Below are positions 45,909 through 56,335 of a stretch of DNA of 64,000 bases, one piece after another. The notes beneath the pieces were generated by a model. The model saw nothing but the letters and a program-made list of their open reading frames with translations, ran no database searches and was not told the origin of the DNA. Within the stretch, counting starts at the first letter, position 1. Every line of letters starts with the position of its first letter. The position numbers were made by a program, and so were the translations under genes. Source of the stretch: Limnobaculum xujianqingii (GTDB lineage: Bacteria; Pseudomonadota; Gammaproteobacteria; Enterobacterales; Enterobacteriaceae); contig NZ_JABMLK010000002.1 of NCBI RefSeq assembly GCF_013394855.1, forward strand, positions 930,001 through 994,000, read 5' to 3'.

Positions 45909-45935
45909 AAACCCCAGAGCATTACCCCGGGGTTT
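45909..45935 (-). terminator. Rho-independent terminator of gltA
   Basis: AAACCCC (45909-45915) pairs with GGGGTTT (45929-45935). On the minus strand the stem is followed by TTTTTGTTT, 32 bp after the gltA stop. Confidence 0.8.
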
Positions 45936-45966
45936 CCAATCTAACTAAAAGAACTTAAAACAATCT

Positions 45967-47268
45967 TTACGATTTATCCTGTCGCTTAGGAATCTGAGAG
46001 TGGAACTCTCTCTCAGTGTAACCATTATACAACTGACGTGGACGCGCAATACGGATGCCGTCGGTGTACATTTCATTCCAGTGGGCAATCCAACCGATAG
46101 TACGGGCGATAGCAAAGATCACCGTAAACATACTGGTTGGGATACCAATCGCTTTCAGAATAATACCGGAGTAGAAATCTACGTTTGGATAAAGTTTCTT
46201 CTCAATAAAGTACGGATCGTTCAGAGCGATATGCTCCAGCTCCATAGCGATATCTAACAGCTCATCACTAAGATTCAGCTCTTTCAGGACTTCATGGCAG
46301 CTCTCACGCATTACAGTAGCGCGTGGGTCGTGATTCTTATATACACGATGTCCGAAGCCCATCAAACGGAATGGATCGTCCTTATTTTTTGCTTTTTCAA
46401 TGTACTCAGGAATACGGTCAACGCTGCCGATTTCTTCTAACATTTTCAGACAGGCTTCGTTAGCACCACCGTGAGCAGGTCCCCACAAAGAAGCAATACC
46501 CGCAGCAATACAGGCAAATGGGTTGGCACCGGATGAACCAGCGGTTCTCACCGTTGAGGTTGATGCATTTTGCTCATGGTCCGCATGCAGAATCAAAATA
46601 CGATCCATTGCGCGTTCAATAACCGGATTCACTACATACTCTTCACACGGAGTCGCAAACATCATATGCAGGAAGTTACCGGCATAAGAAAGATCGTTAC
46701 GTGGATAAATAAATGGCTGACCGACAGAATACTTGTAACACATCGCCGCGACAGTTGGCATTTTGGATAACAAACGGAACGCCGTGATTTCACGGTGACG
46801 TTCATTATGCACATCCAAAGAGTCATGATAGAAGGCAGCCAGAGCACCGGTCACCCCACAAAGCACCGCCATTGGGTGCGAGTCACGGCGGAAACCCTGG
46901 AACAGACGGGTAATTTGCTCATGAATCATGGTGTGGCGCGTAACAATCTCTTTAAAAGTAGCAAACTGTTCTGGTGTTGGGGTTTCACCATACATCAGAA
47001 TGTAGCAAACCTCTAAATAAGTTGAGTTCTTTGCCAGCTGGGCAATAGGAAAACCACGGTGTAAAAGAACACCTTCATTACCATCAATAAAGGTGATTTG
47101 AGATTCACAGGACGCGGTGGATAGGTAACCCGGATCATAGGTAAACAGTCCTTTTGAACCCAATGTTCTTACGTCTAAAACGTCTTCGCCCAGGGTACCT
47201 GATAATATGGGTAGCTCAATACTTCTGCCATCATCAAAGACTAACGTTGCTTTTTTTTCTACAGCCAT
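45967..47268 (-). CDS. gltA: Citrate synthase (type II) GltA
   Basis: GltA condenses oxaloacetate and acetyl-CoA to citrate, the entry step of the TCA cycle. The 433-residue protein matches the hexameric, NADH-inhibited Gram-negative type. Catalytic regions include [16 protein letters not shown] (first His), [15 protein letters not shown] (second His) and PNVDFYSG (Asp). I chose ATG 47268, with GGAG seven bases upstream, over an in-frame ATG at 47280. In E. coli it is divergent from sdhCDAB-sucABCD; here sucA is the first divergent gene. Confidence 0.97.
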   Translation of the reverse strand: MAVEKKATLVFDDGRSIELPILSGTLGEDVLDVRTLGSKGLFTYDPGYLSTASCESQITFIDGNEGVLLHRGFPIAQLAKNSTYLEVCYILMYGETPTPEQFATFKEIVTRHTMIHEQITRLFQGFRRDSHPMAVLCGVTGALAAFYHDSLDVHNERHREITAFRLLSKMPTVAAMCYKYSVGQPFIYPRNDLSYAGNFLHMMFATPCEEYVVNPVIERAMDRILILHADHEQNASTSTVRTAGSSGANPFACIAAGIASLWGPAHGGANEACLKMLEEIGSVDRIPEYIEKAKNKDDPFRLMGFGHRVYKNHDPRATVMRESCHEVLKELNLSDELLDIAMELEHIALNDPYFIEKKLYPNVDFYSGIILKAIGIPTSMFTVIFAIARTIGWIAHWNEMYTDGIRIARPRQLYNGYTEREFHSQIPKRQDKS

Positions 47269-47497
47269 GATTGTCTCCATAATTAATTCAGGTTAAGGGA
47301 TTCTGGCAATTTGTTAGCGGTGAAACTGCCGATTGCCTTTCCTATAAACAACTTGCTAATACAGTTGCATAAATTTAGACCATCGTGAAGATTAATTTTA
47401 CTTTTTTTTTACAATTTAATGCTGCGTTAGCATTTATTTAACATATTAGATGATGTCTTTCACATAAACTTATTGTTTTTAATGGTTTTTTTATGAT

Positions 47498-47513
47498 TGT
47501 GATCGTTGTCACT
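47498..47513. promoter_or_regulatory. Candidate CRP site between gltA and sucA
   Basis: TGTGA-TCGTTG-TCACT agrees with TGTGA-N6-TCACA at nine of ten arm positions. It lies 230 bp upstream of gltA and 437 bp upstream of sucA, in the place where E. coli carries CRP and ArcA control of gltA and sdh. Confidence 0.55.
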
Positions 47514-47670
47514 ATTTAAGTAAATTGTTATCAATCTGTTTTTATTTGAATTGTATTTGTAAAATGAGGCTTCTATACTCATGGACACTTCCTGGGCGGG
47601 GTGTGCAACCTTTAGTCAGAAAAAGTGGGTTGTACCTCGTTAGTTGGATATCTGGCAAAGAGTGATTTTT

Positions 47671-47707
47671 TGAACATAACAATTGATATCACAAAGGGTT
47701 ATGTTCA
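47671..47707. repeat. Inverted repeat upstream of sucA
   Basis: TGAACATAAC (47671-47680) and GTTATGTTCA (47698-47707) form a perfect 10-bp inverted repeat with a 17-nt centre, 240 bp before sucA. It may be an operator or leader hairpin. The rest of 47269-47949 shows no gene and no recognisable sdh remnant. Confidence 0.4.
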
Positions 47708-47949
47708 GAGAGATAATCTGTTTTAATAGGGGAACGTGATTGTAATGAGGTGCTAAATTTCGTTGCAATACGTACCAATTGTAAGCAGCAACAATCGTTT
47801 TACCAGTGCTGGATAAAAGTGGATCAAACAACTCTCTTTTAACAGTTCATTAAAATAAGCTTGTTAGCTTTTAGTAACAACGCGTTAGAGAAGAGAGTAG
47901 CGGGTTCATGTCGCAACACATACTGAAGCATGAAGCTTAAGAGGTCATA

Positions 47950-50760
47950 ATGCAGAACGGCGCAATAAAGACTTGGTTAGACTCATCCTACCTTGCTGGT
48001 GCAAACCAGTCTTACATAGAGCAGCTCTACGAGGATTATCTGACGGATCCTGATTCTATCGATGAGAGCTGGAGAAAAATTTTCGATAAACTGCCTACTG
48101 ATGTATTAAGCCCGGATCAATTCCATTCAACCACACGTGATTATTTCCGTCGGTTAGCGAAAGATGCCAAACGTTACACCTCTAACGTTAGCGACCCGGA
48201 GAACGACGCTAAACAAGTTAAAGTACTACAGCTTATTAACGCCTTCCGCTTCCGCGGCCATCAGAATGCCAATCTTGACCCTATTAAATTACGCTATAAA
48301 GAGCCGGTGCTCGAGCTTGACCCTGCCTACCATAATTTAACTGAAGAAGATATGCAGGAAACCTTTAACGTTGGCTCTTTTGCCATCGGTAAAGAGACCA
48401 TGAAGCTCAGCGACCTTTATCAGGCTCTGAAACAAACCTATTGTGATTCTATTGGTGCAGAGTACATGCACATTACCAACACAGAAGAGAAACGCTGGAT
48501 CCAACAGCGTCTGGAATCTGTTGTAGGTCGTGGTACTTATAGTAAAGAAGAAAAGAAATGCTTCCTGCAGGAACTGACAGCAGCAGAAGGGCTGGAGCGC
48601 TATCTGGGTGCTAAATACCCTGGAGCCAAGCGTTTCTCGCTGGAAGGTGGTGATGCGCTGATTCCAATGCTGAAAGAGATGGTGCGTCACGCAGCCAGAA
48701 ATGATGCCAAAGAAGTGGTTCTGGGCATGGCTCACCGCGGTCGTCTTAACGTATTGATTAACCTGCTGGGTAAACGCCCGGGCGATCTGTTTGATGAGTT
48801 TGCCGGTATCCATAAAGAGCATCTTGGCGCTGGTGACGTTAAGTACCATCAGGGTTTCTCATCTGATTTCGAAACTGACGGCAACCGTGTCCACCTGACG
48901 CTGGCATTTAACCCATCGCATCTGGAAATCGTAAGTCCGGTAGTTATTGGCTCGGTTCGCGCCCGTCGCGATCGACTGAATGCCACTGGCAGCAGCAATC
49001 AGGTTTTACCTATTACTATCCACGGTGACGCGGCGGTGATTGGGCAGGGCATCGTTCAGGAAACGCTGAATATGTCTCAGGTTCGTGCCTATGAAGTAGG
49101 TGGAACCGTACGTATCGTGATTAACAACCAAATCGGCTTTACTACCTCATTCCCTCAGGATGTGCGTTCAACAGAATACTGTACCGACATCGCTAAAATG
49201 ATTCAGGCACCGATTTTCCACGTTAATGCTGACGATCCTGAAGCGGTGGCGTTTGTGACGCGTCTGGCACTGGATTACCGCAATACCTTTAAACGTGATG
49301 TGATGATCGATTTGCTGTGTTATCGCCGTCATGGTCATAACGAAGCGGATGAGCCAAGTGCAACCCAGCCAATGATGTACACCAAAATCAGAAAACAGCC
49401 TACGCCACGTAAGGTGTATGCCGATCGACTGATTGAAAATAATGTGGTTACCGCGGAAGAAGTCACCGAAATGGTGAACCTGTATCGTGATGCGTTGGAT
49501 CGCGGTGAGTGTGTGGTTGAAGAATGGCGTCCACTGAGCACCCATTCAATGACCTGGGCACCTTACCTGAATCACGAGTGGGATGAAGAGTATGCCAATA
49601 CCGTTGAGGTGAAACGTTTGCAGGATCTGGCTCGCCGTATTAGTCAGGTTCCTGAAAGTGTTGAACTTCACCCCCGGGTTGCCAAAATTTATGAAGATCG
49701 TGCTCTGATGGCTGAAGGTGAAAAGCCATTTGACTGGGGCGCTGCAGAAAATCTGGCTTATGCAACATTGGTTGATGAGAGCACACCGGTGCGTATTTCA
49801 GGTGAAGACTCTGGTCGTGGCACTTTCTTCCATCGCCATGCGGTAGTGCATAACCAAAAAGATGGTTCCTACTATATTCCTTTGGCCAACATCCATAACG
49901 GTCAGAGCGAATTTCAGGTATGGGACTCAGTACTGAGTGAGGCTGGTGTTCTGGCGTTCGAATATGGTTATGCCAGTGCAGACCCTCGCACGCTGACCAT
50001 TTGGGAAGCGCAGTTTGGTGATTTCGCCAACGGTGCTCAAGTAGTTATCGACCAGTTCATTAGCTCCGGAGAGCAGAAATGGGGCCGTATGTGTGGTCTG
50101 GTAATGTTACTGCCGCACGGTTATGAAGGTCAGGGTCCTGAGCACTCCTCTGCGCGTCTGGAACGTTACCTGCAACTCTGTGCCGAACAGAATATTCAGG
50201 TTTGTATACCGTCTACACCGGCTCAGGTTTATCACATGTTACGCCGTCAGGCACTGCGTGGTATGCGTCGTCCACTGGTGGTGATGTCACCGAAATCACT
50301 GCTGCGTCATCCATTAGCGATCTCTTCGCTGGATGAACTGGCAAATGGTTCGTTCCAACCGGCTATTGGTGAAATAGATAATCTGAATCCGAAACAGGTA
50401 AAACGCGTGGTAATGTGTTCCGGTAAGGTTTATTTCGACTTGCTGGAGCAGCGCCGGGCGAGTGGAAAAAGCGATGTGGCGATTATCCGTATCGAGCAGC
50501 TGTATCCATTCCCTCATCAGGCCATGCAAAATGCTTTACAGGATTACGCCCACGTCAAAGATTTTATCTGGTGTCAGGAAGAGCCTTTAAATCAGGGAGC
50601 CTGGTACTGTAGCCAGCATAATATTCGTGACGTGATCCCTGAAGGTGCAACGCTGAAGTATGCCGGACGCCCTGCATCCGCTTCTCCGGCAGTAGGTTAT
50701 ATGTCCGTGCACCAGGAACAGCAAAAGAAACTGGTTGAAGACGCGCTTAACGTAAAATGA
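47950..50760 (+). CDS. sucA: 2-oxoglutarate dehydrogenase E1 component SucA
   Basis: A thiamine-diphosphate-dependent decarboxylase, the first subunit of the 2-oxoglutarate dehydrogenase complex. It decarboxylates 2-oxoglutarate and passes the succinyl group to SucB lipoyl arms. The 936 residues (E. coli 933) start with an E2-binding N-terminus (SSYLAGANQSYIEQLYEDYL). Visible motifs are VVLGMAHRGRLNVL (about 256-269), a GDAAVIGQG thiamine-binding stretch near 360, and the transketolase-like pyrimidine domain from about 590. It is the first gene of sucABCD; without sdhB upstream it must use a promoter in the gltA-sucA gap. Confidence 0.97.
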   Translation: MQNGAIKTWLDSSYLAGANQSYIEQLYEDYLTDPDSIDESWRKIFDKLPTDVLSPDQFHSTTRDYFRRLAKDAKRYTSNVSDPENDAKQVKVLQLINAFRFRGHQNANLDPIKLRYKEPVLELDPAYHNLTEEDMQETFNVGSFAIGKETMKLSDLYQALKQTYCDSIGAEYMHITNTEEKRWIQQRLESVVGRGTYSKEEKKCFLQELTAAEGLERYLGAKYPGAKRFSLEGGDALIPMLKEMVRHAARNDAKEVVLGMAHRGRLNVLINLLGKRPGDLFDEFAGIHKEHLGAGDVKYHQGFSSDFETDGNRVHLTLAFNPSHLEIVSPVVIGSVRARRDRLNATGSSNQVLPITIHGDAAVIGQGIVQETLNMSQVRAYEVGGTVRIVINNQIGFTTSFPQDVRSTEYCTDIAKMIQAPIFHVNADDPEAVAFVTRLALDYRNTFKRDVMIDLLCYRRHGHNEADEPSATQPMMYTKIRKQPTPRKVYADRLIENNVVTAEEVTEMVNLYRDALDRGECVVEEWRPLSTHSMTWAPYLNHEWDEEYANTVEVKRLQDLARRISQVPESVELHPRVAKIYEDRALMAEGEKPFDWGAAENLAYATLVDESTPVRISGEDSGRGTFFHRHAVVHNQKDGSYYIPLANIHNGQSEFQVWDSVLSEAGVLAFEYGYASADPRTLTIWEAQFGDFANGAQVVIDQFISSGEQKWGRMCGLVMLLPHGYEGQGPEHSSARLERYLQLCAEQNIQVCIPSTPAQVYHMLRRQALRGMRRPLVVMSPKSLLRHPLAISSLDELANGSFQPAIGEIDNLNPKQVKRVVMCSGKVYFDLLEQRRASGKSDVAIIRIEQLYPFPHQAMQNALQDYAHVKDFIWCQEEPLNQGAWYCSQHNIRDVIPEGATLKYAGRPASASPAVGYMSVHQEQQKKLVEDALNVK

Positions 50761-50773
50761 ATAAGGATAAAAA

Positions 50774-52000
50774 ATGAGTAACATAGACATTCTCGTTCCA
50801 GACCTTCCTGAATCCGTTGCGGATGCTACTGTTGCGACGTGGCACAAAAAACCAGGCGACAGCGTTGAGCGTGATGAAGTACTGGTTGAGATTGAAACAG
50901 ATAAAGTGGTACTGGAAGTTCCTGCTCTGGAATCCGGTGTGCTTGATGCCATCGTAGAAGAAGAGGGTGCAACCGTAACCTCTCGCCAGCTGCTGGGACG
51001 TTTACGTCCGGGCGATATTACTGGTCAACAAGTTACCGGTACGCCTCAAGTGACAGAAACGACACCGGCTCAACGCCAGACTGCCAGTCTGGAAGAGGGT
51101 AGTAACGATGCCCTGAGCCCGGCAGTTCGCCGTCTGATTGCTGAACATGGTTTGGATGCTAACACCATTAAAGGTTCGGGTGTTGGTGGTCGTATCAGCC
51201 GTGAAGACGTTACTCAGCACATTGCTCAACAGAAAACCGGTGCAGCTAAACCTGCAGCCAGTGCAGAAGCTAAAAAAGCTGACAGCAGTGCTTTATCGCA
51301 TCGTAGCGAAAAACGCGTACCAATGACTCGCTTACGTAAGCGTATCGCAGAACGTCTGCTGGAAGCGAAAAACAATACCGCGATGTTGACTACTTTCAAC
51401 GAAGTGAACATGAAACCGATCATGGATCTGCGTAAGCAGTACGGTGATGATTTTGAAAAACGTCACGGCGTACGTTTAGGTTTTATGTCCTTCTATCTGA
51501 AAGCGGTAGTTGAAGCACTGAAGCGTTTCCCTGAAGTTAACGCCTCTATTGACGGTGAAGATGTGGTGTATCACAACTACTTCGACGTCAGTATTGCGGT
51601 ATCAACACCGCGTGGTCTGGTAACTCCGGTACTGCGTGATGTTGATTCGCTCAGCATGGCTGATATTGAGAAAAGTATTAAGGATCTCGCGGTTAAAGGC
51701 CGTGATGGTAAGTTGACCGTAGAAGACTTAACCGGAGGTAATTTCACTATTACTAACGGCGGCGTTTTTGGGTCATTAATGTCTACACCAATTATTAACC
51801 CACCTCAGAGTGCTATTTTAGGTATGCACGCTATCAAAGATCGCCCAATGGCGGTTAATGGTCAGGTTGTGATTTTACCCATGATGTATTTAGCGCTCTC
51901 TTATGATCACCGTCTGATTGATGGTCGTGAGTCGGTGAGTTTCCTGGTGGCAATCAAAGATATGCTGGAAGATCCTACTCGTTTACTGTTAGACGTTTAG
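50774..52000 (+). CDS. sucB: Dihydrolipoyllysine succinyltransferase (E2) SucB
   Basis: The core subunit of the 2-oxoglutarate dehydrogenase complex; it transfers succinyl from the lipoyl arm to CoA. The 408 residues comprise a single lipoyl domain with Lys44 ([10 protein letters not shown]), a flexible Ala/Pro/Thr-rich linker and a peripheral subunit-binding domain ([20 protein letters not shown]). The catalytic domain has His379 and Asp383 in DHRLIDGRE. It follows sucA by 13 bp. The E3 partner Lpd is not in this window, as usual. Confidence 0.97.
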   Translation: MSNIDILVPDLPESVADATVATWHKKPGDSVERDEVLVEIETDKVVLEVPALESGVLDAIVEEEGATVTSRQLLGRLRPGDITGQQVTGTPQVTETTPAQRQTASLEEGSNDALSPAVRRLIAEHGLDANTIKGSGVGGRISREDVTQHIAQQKTGAAKPAASAEAKKADSSALSHRSEKRVPMTRLRKRIAERLLEAKNNTAMLTTFNEVNMKPIMDLRKQYGDDFEKRHGVRLGFMSFYLKAVVEALKRFPEVNASIDGEDVVYHNYFDVSIAVSTPRGLVTPVLRDVDSLSMADIEKSIKDLAVKGRDGKLTVEDLTGGNFTITNGGVFGSLMSTPIINPPQSAILGMHAIKDRPMAVNGQVVILPMMYLALSYDHRLIDGRESVSFLVAIKDMLEDPTRLLLDV

Positions 52001-52034
52001 GTCTTATACCGGTTTAAGCGTTAAGTCGACACAT

Positions 52035-52061
52035 ATGTAGCCACGGGATTTGTGGCTACAT
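52035..52061 (+). terminator. sucB-sucC intercistronic stem-loop
   Basis: ATGTAGCCAC (52035-52044) pairs with GTGGCTACAT (52052-52061), loop GGGATTT, with no T-run. It lies in a 222-bp gap between sucB and sucC and probably modulates read-through or mRNA stability. Confidence 0.55.
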
Positions 52062-52222
52062 AGCTACATTAAGTTAAGGACGATAGGTACCTATTCTCTG
52101 AAGTGTAATGAGAGTACATATCAGAATGAGTGTGTTTTCGAACTGAGTATTCGCTCAGCAAGCGGTATCTTTAGTGTCGAGAGGCGCAGTTCTTTAATCC
52201 CTACAATAATGGATAGAACATC

Positions 52223-53395
52223 ATGAACCTACATGAGTATCAGGCAAAACAGCTTTTTGCTCGGTATCGCTTACCGGTACCAACAGGCTATGCCTGTAGT
52301 ACGGCACAGGAAACGGTCGAAGCAGCAGAAAAGATCGGTCAGGGTCCTTGGGTAGTTAAGTGTCAGGTACATACCGGTGGTCGCGGTAAATCCGGTGGTG
52401 TAAAGCTGGCTAAAACGAAAGAAGAAGTTCGTGAATTTGCCGATCGTTGGTTAGGCCAGCGTCTGGCAACTTATCAGACTGATGCAGCAGGCTTACCGGT
52501 GAACCAGATTCTGGTTGAAACGGCTACTGATATCGATCGCGAGCTTTATTTAGGTGCGGTTATTGATCGCAGCTCTCGTCGCGTAGTTTTCATGGCTTCA
52601 ACGGAAGGTGGCGTTGAAATCGAGAAAGTTGCGGAAGAGACACCACATCTGATTCACAAAATGGTTTTAGATCCATTAACTGGCCCGATGCCTTATCAGG
52701 GCAGAGAGCTGGCGTTTAAACTGGGTTTAACCGGTAAACAGGTTAATCAATTTACTAATATCTTTGTTGGTTTAGGCAATCTGTTCCTGCAATGCGATCT
52801 GTCTCTGGTGGAGATTAACCCACTGGTGGTTACCGGTTCCGGCGAGCTAATCTGTCTGGATGGCAAACTGGATGTGGATAGCAATGCGCTATATCGCCAG
52901 CAAGAACTGCGTGATATGCGCGATCCAAGCCAGGAAGATGAGCGTGAAGCGCATGCAGCGGAGTGGGAGTTAAACTACGTTGCTCTGGACGGTAATATTG
53001 GTTGTATGGTCAATGGTGCTGGTCTGGCGATGGGTACCATGGATATCGTTAAGCTTCACGGTGGCGAACCGGCTAACTTCCTTGATGTGGGCGGTGGCGC
53101 AACCAAAGAACGCGTTAGCGAAGCATTTAAGATCATTTTGTCAGACGAAAAAGTAAAAGCGGTATTCGTTAATATCTTTGGCGGCATTGTTCGTTGTGAC
53201 CTGATTGCTGACGGTATTATCAGCGCTGTTGAAGACGTTGGTGTTAACGTACCGGTAGTTGTTCGTCTGGAAGGTAATAACGCTGAACTGGGTGTTAAAA
53301 AACTCAGTGCCAGTGGCCTGAATATTATTGGTGCAGCCAGCCTGACCGATGCGGCTCAGCGTGTGGTCAGTGTAGCAGCCGGGGAGGTTCGATAA
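52223..53395 (+). CDS. sucC: Succinyl-CoA synthetase beta subunit SucC
   Basis: With SucD it makes ATP or GTP from succinyl-CoA, the substrate-level phosphorylation step of the TCA cycle. The 390-residue protein (E. coli 388) has an N-terminal ATP-grasp domain ([15 protein letters not shown], then [18 protein letters not shown] near 43-60). A C-terminal ligase-CoA domain contains [18 protein letters not shown] and [12 protein letters not shown]. Its stop overlaps the sucD start (TAATG), implying coupling. Confidence 0.97.
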   Translation: MNLHEYQAKQLFARYRLPVPTGYACSTAQETVEAAEKIGQGPWVVKCQVHTGGRGKSGGVKLAKTKEEVREFADRWLGQRLATYQTDAAGLPVNQILVETATDIDRELYLGAVIDRSSRRVVFMASTEGGVEIEKVAEETPHLIHKMVLDPLTGPMPYQGRELAFKLGLTGKQVNQFTNIFVGLGNLFLQCDLSLVEINPLVVTGSGELICLDGKLDVDSNALYRQQELRDMRDPSQEDEREAHAAEWELNYVALDGNIGCMVNGAGLAMGTMDIVKLHGGEPANFLDVGGGATKERVSEAFKIILSDEKVKAVFVNIFGGIVRCDLIADGIISAVEDVGVNVPVVVRLEGNNAELGVKKLSASGLNIIGAASLTDAAQRVVSVAAGEVR

Positions 53396-54300
53396 TGTCC
53401 ATTCTGATAGATAAAGATACTAAAGTCATTTGTCAGGGTTTTACCGGCAGTCAGGGTACATTCCATTCTGAACAGGCACTGGAATATGGTACTAAGTTGG
53501 TTGGCGGCGTGACCCCGGGTAAGGGCGGCACCACGCATTTAGGGTTACCGGTATTTAATACCGTTCGCGAAGCAGTTGAAGCCACAGGCGCTACTGCATC
53601 AGTAATCTATGTACCGGCACCATTCTGTAAAGACTCTATCCTTGAAGCCGCTGAAGCAGGTATTAAGCTAATCATCTGTATTACCGAAGGTATTCCGGTG
53701 CTGGATATGCTGACGGTAAAAGTAAAAGTCGATCAGTTAGGCGTGCGTATGATTGGCCCTAACTGTCCGGGTGTGATTACACCGGGAGCCTGTAAGATTG
53801 GTATTATGCCAGGCCATATTCATAAACCAGGTAATGTGGGTATCGTATCCCGTTCAGGTACATTGACCTATGAAGCGGTGAAGCAAACTACTGATGCCGG
53901 ATTTGGTCAGTCAAGCTGCGTAGGCATTGGTGGCGATCCAATTCCAGGCTCTAACTTTATTGATATCCTGAAGCTGTTTGAACAAGATCCACAAACTGAA
54001 GCCATTGTAATGATTGGTGAGATTGGTGGTTCTGCCGAAGAAGAAGCGGCTCATTACATTAAGCACCATGTTACCAAACCGGTCATTGGCTATATTGCCG
54101 GCGTCACGGCTCCTAAAGGTAAACGCATGGGGCATGCGGGTGCCATTATCGCTGGTGGTAAAGGTACTGCTGATGAGAAGTTTGCTGCACTGGAAGCGGC
54201 AGGCGTACGTACTGTACGTAGTCTGGCGGACATCGGTGAAGCAGTCAAAGCTTCGCTGGGAGCTCATGCAGCAAAAAAGATCTCCGCTGAAGTGAATTGA
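53395..54300 (+). CDS. sucD: Succinyl-CoA synthetase alpha subunit SucD
   Basis: The CoA-binding, phosphohistidine subunit of succinyl-CoA synthetase. The 301 residues include the CoA-binding Rossmann segment ([19 protein letters not shown]), [12 protein letters not shown] and the phospho-site His247 in [18 protein letters not shown]. coli SucD has 289 residues; here a C-terminal tail ([16 protein letters not shown]) adds about 12 residues of unknown effect. ATG overlaps the sucC stop; a classic terminator follows 29 bp downstream. Confidence 0.97.
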   Translation: MSILIDKDTKVICQGFTGSQGTFHSEQALEYGTKLVGGVTPGKGGTTHLGLPVFNTVREAVEATGATASVIYVPAPFCKDSILEAAEAGIKLIICITEGIPVLDMLTVKVKVDQLGVRMIGPNCPGVITPGACKIGIMPGHIHKPGNVGIVSRSGTLTYEAVKQTTDAGFGQSSCVGIGGDPIPGSNFIDILKLFEQDPQTEAIVMIGEIGGSAEEEAAHYIKHHVTKPVIGYIAGVTAPKGKRMGHAGAIIAGGKGTADEKFAALEAAGVRTVRSLADIGEAVKASLGAHAAKKISAEVN

Positions 54301-54328
54301 TAATAAAAATCACTTCATGACCGTTTGT

Positions 54329-54358
54329 AAAAAAGCCGCTTATGCGGCTTTTTTATTG
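54329..54358 (+). terminator. Rho-independent terminator of sucABCD
   Basis: AAAAAAGCCGC (54329-54339) pairs with GCGGCTTTTTT (54344-54354), loop TTAT, ending in a T-run. The following 54359-54578 is very AT-rich with no gene. Confidence 0.92.
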
Positions 54359-54578
54359 TCTCTGATTTACTATTTTTGGGGTACCCATGTTAGTTTTACT
54401 ATAAAAATCAATAAGGATTACTCAAATTATATTATTTATTATAATAATCTTTTGAAGTTATATAATTGTTTATAATAATATTTGTATGTAAGTGTTCATA
54501 ATTTGAGACGTAAAGCTCATTTTTTGTAGGCGACATATTAGGTTGCAACTTTTATCAGAGTCCATGATAAGGATTGTT

Positions 54579-55657
54579 ATGAGTAAGTTATTAAAGCAGA
54601 AGTTGGCCGCTCTTTTTATTACCGCTTATCGGCTAACTGGCTTTCGGGTTAAAAAATATCAACAACCTTCAGATATCTCTGATCTAAAGAATATTGCTAT
54701 TTTTTCAACTACAGCATTAGGGGATTTTCTTCTCAATACGCCAGCAATTGCAGCTATTCGAAAAAGATATCCTGACGCCAATATCACAATGGTTGTTCAC
54801 CAACGAAATGCTTTACTGGTTGAAGGCAGTGATATGTTCAGAGATGTCCTCTATTGGGATGGTAAACTGAATGGGTTACTGAAATTAGTTAAAGCATTAA
54901 GACTCCGTCATCTTGATGCGGTGTTTCTACTGCACTCCAGAGCGCCTTATGACATTGTGTCAGCAACGCTGGCAAATTCAGAAATTATTGTTAAAGACGT
55001 TTATTACAACGATTATTTAGGACGACCAACCTTTTATCTCAATTCTTTTTTATCAGTGCCAGGCCATAAACGGTTTAATGATGTGCATCTTATCCATAAA
55101 AAAGCGGAGTTACTGGAGAGTATTGGAATCAGCTTTCCTTCAGTAGAAATGATGATCCCCGTTGAATATATTCCTGAGAAAAAAATAGAAAAACTGTCGG
55201 AATTCATCCAGGTGCCTCTTCAGCAGAGCGATGCTGGCCGATTGAGTCATTTGCTATTGTTGCCACACAAATTCTGAATAAGTTTCCTGATATTGATATC
55301 GAACTTCTCGGTGGGGCGGGGGAGATTGAACGCAATAATCAGCTAATACAACTATTACTTCCCTTTAGTGAACGAGTAATAAATTCAGCCGGAAAAACAA
55401 ATTTGAAGCAACTGGTTGAAAAGATAGCTTCTCTTCAATGCCTGATTGTTGGTGATACGGGTCCTTTACACATAGCTATTGCGGTTAAGACGCCAACTGT
55501 TGTTATGTTTCGGGGTATGAAACATGCTGCGGGTACCAGGCCATTGCAGGATTTAGCTTTGCATAAGGTATTGATTGCTGAAGAGGGGGCAGATTTATCA
55601 TCAATTAAGCCAGATGATATTCTGAAAGAAGTTTATGAAATAATATCATCTGAATAG
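54579..55657 (+). pseudogene. Glycosyltransferase family 9 (heptosyltransferase-like) pseudogene, frameshifted
   Basis: The first part (54579-55277) encodes a family 9 N-terminal domain: NIAIFSTTALGDFLLNTPAI, then AIRKRYPDANITMVVHQRNA. The C-terminal domain (QCLIVGDTGPLHIAIAVKTPTVVMF, 55430-55510) is in another frame. Reading from about 55216 in the shifted frame gives a sensible ASSAERCWPIESFAIVATQ, placing the lesion at the GGTGCC near 55211-55216, probably loss of one or four bases. ATG 54579 has AAGGA six bases upstream. The intact protein would add sugar to lipopolysaccharide or another glycan. The locus holds the mng genes in E. coli, so this is an acquired, decaying gene. Confidence 0.82.
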
Positions 55658-55980
55658 TTTTTTATTTCACTATTACAGGATGTAAAATCACGATATCCAT
55701 TTTACTGCTGCTATCTTGCTATTACAGGGTAGGATTACAGCAGTTTCCTCGCATTCTACTATTCTTTTTCTATTGGTATTTTAATTTCTATCCAATAGGG
55801 TCGCTTATTAATTTGAACATCAATTTTTAATGAAAAGCATTAAATGTTGCTTTAATGTTTAAGATTGTGTTTTTATGTTAATTTATTGTAGTGAATTAAT
55901 CTTTTTATTTAGTATAAATCGCCAAAATAGTAATTAAATGGAATTGAAAAATATTAAATCTATGGTGTAATTAGCGAAAA

Positions 55981-55994
55981 TTGTTCTACATCAA
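55981..55994. promoter_or_regulatory. Candidate FNR site in the cydA upstream region
   Basis: TTGTT-CTAC-ATCAA departs from TTGAT-N4-ATCAA at one base. It lies 342 bp before cydA, in a 678-bp AT-rich gap (55658-56335) that otherwise shows no gene. FNR and ArcA control cydAB in E. coli from a similarly long upstream region. Confidence 0.5.
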
Positions 55995-56335
55995 TTTTTA
56001 TGCATGTGTGTTACATACCGATTTTGATTTGAGTTCACAATTCTGATTTTATTGTGAAATACCTATTTATTGTAAGGGATTAGAAGCGTAGTATTTAACG
56101 TGTGTTATTGGGTTGTATAAGTTAATAGGTGTTTATGTTCAACAGGGCACAGCGTGGATGGATAGTTAAACGCTGTATGACTATTAGAATAGTTGATGAA
56201 ACAAATATTGCTTACAGATTGATGTAAATTGATTTTTTAAGGCATTCACCTCTGGTGAGTAATGGGTGTAAGACAACAGGTACAGCAGCAGTTTGGGTTG
56301 TTATTGTTTGTCTTCCTGAGGAGCAAGGAGTCAAG

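Noticed and set aside
47640..47831. 63-codon minus-strand frame between gltA and sucA, checked as an sdh remnant
   Set aside because: No resemblance to any Sdh subunit and no ribosome site; it overlaps the inverted repeat.
54579..55657. Programmed frameshift in the glycosyltransferase gene
   Set aside because: No slippery heptamer or downstream structure is seen at the break; a small indel explains the two frames better.
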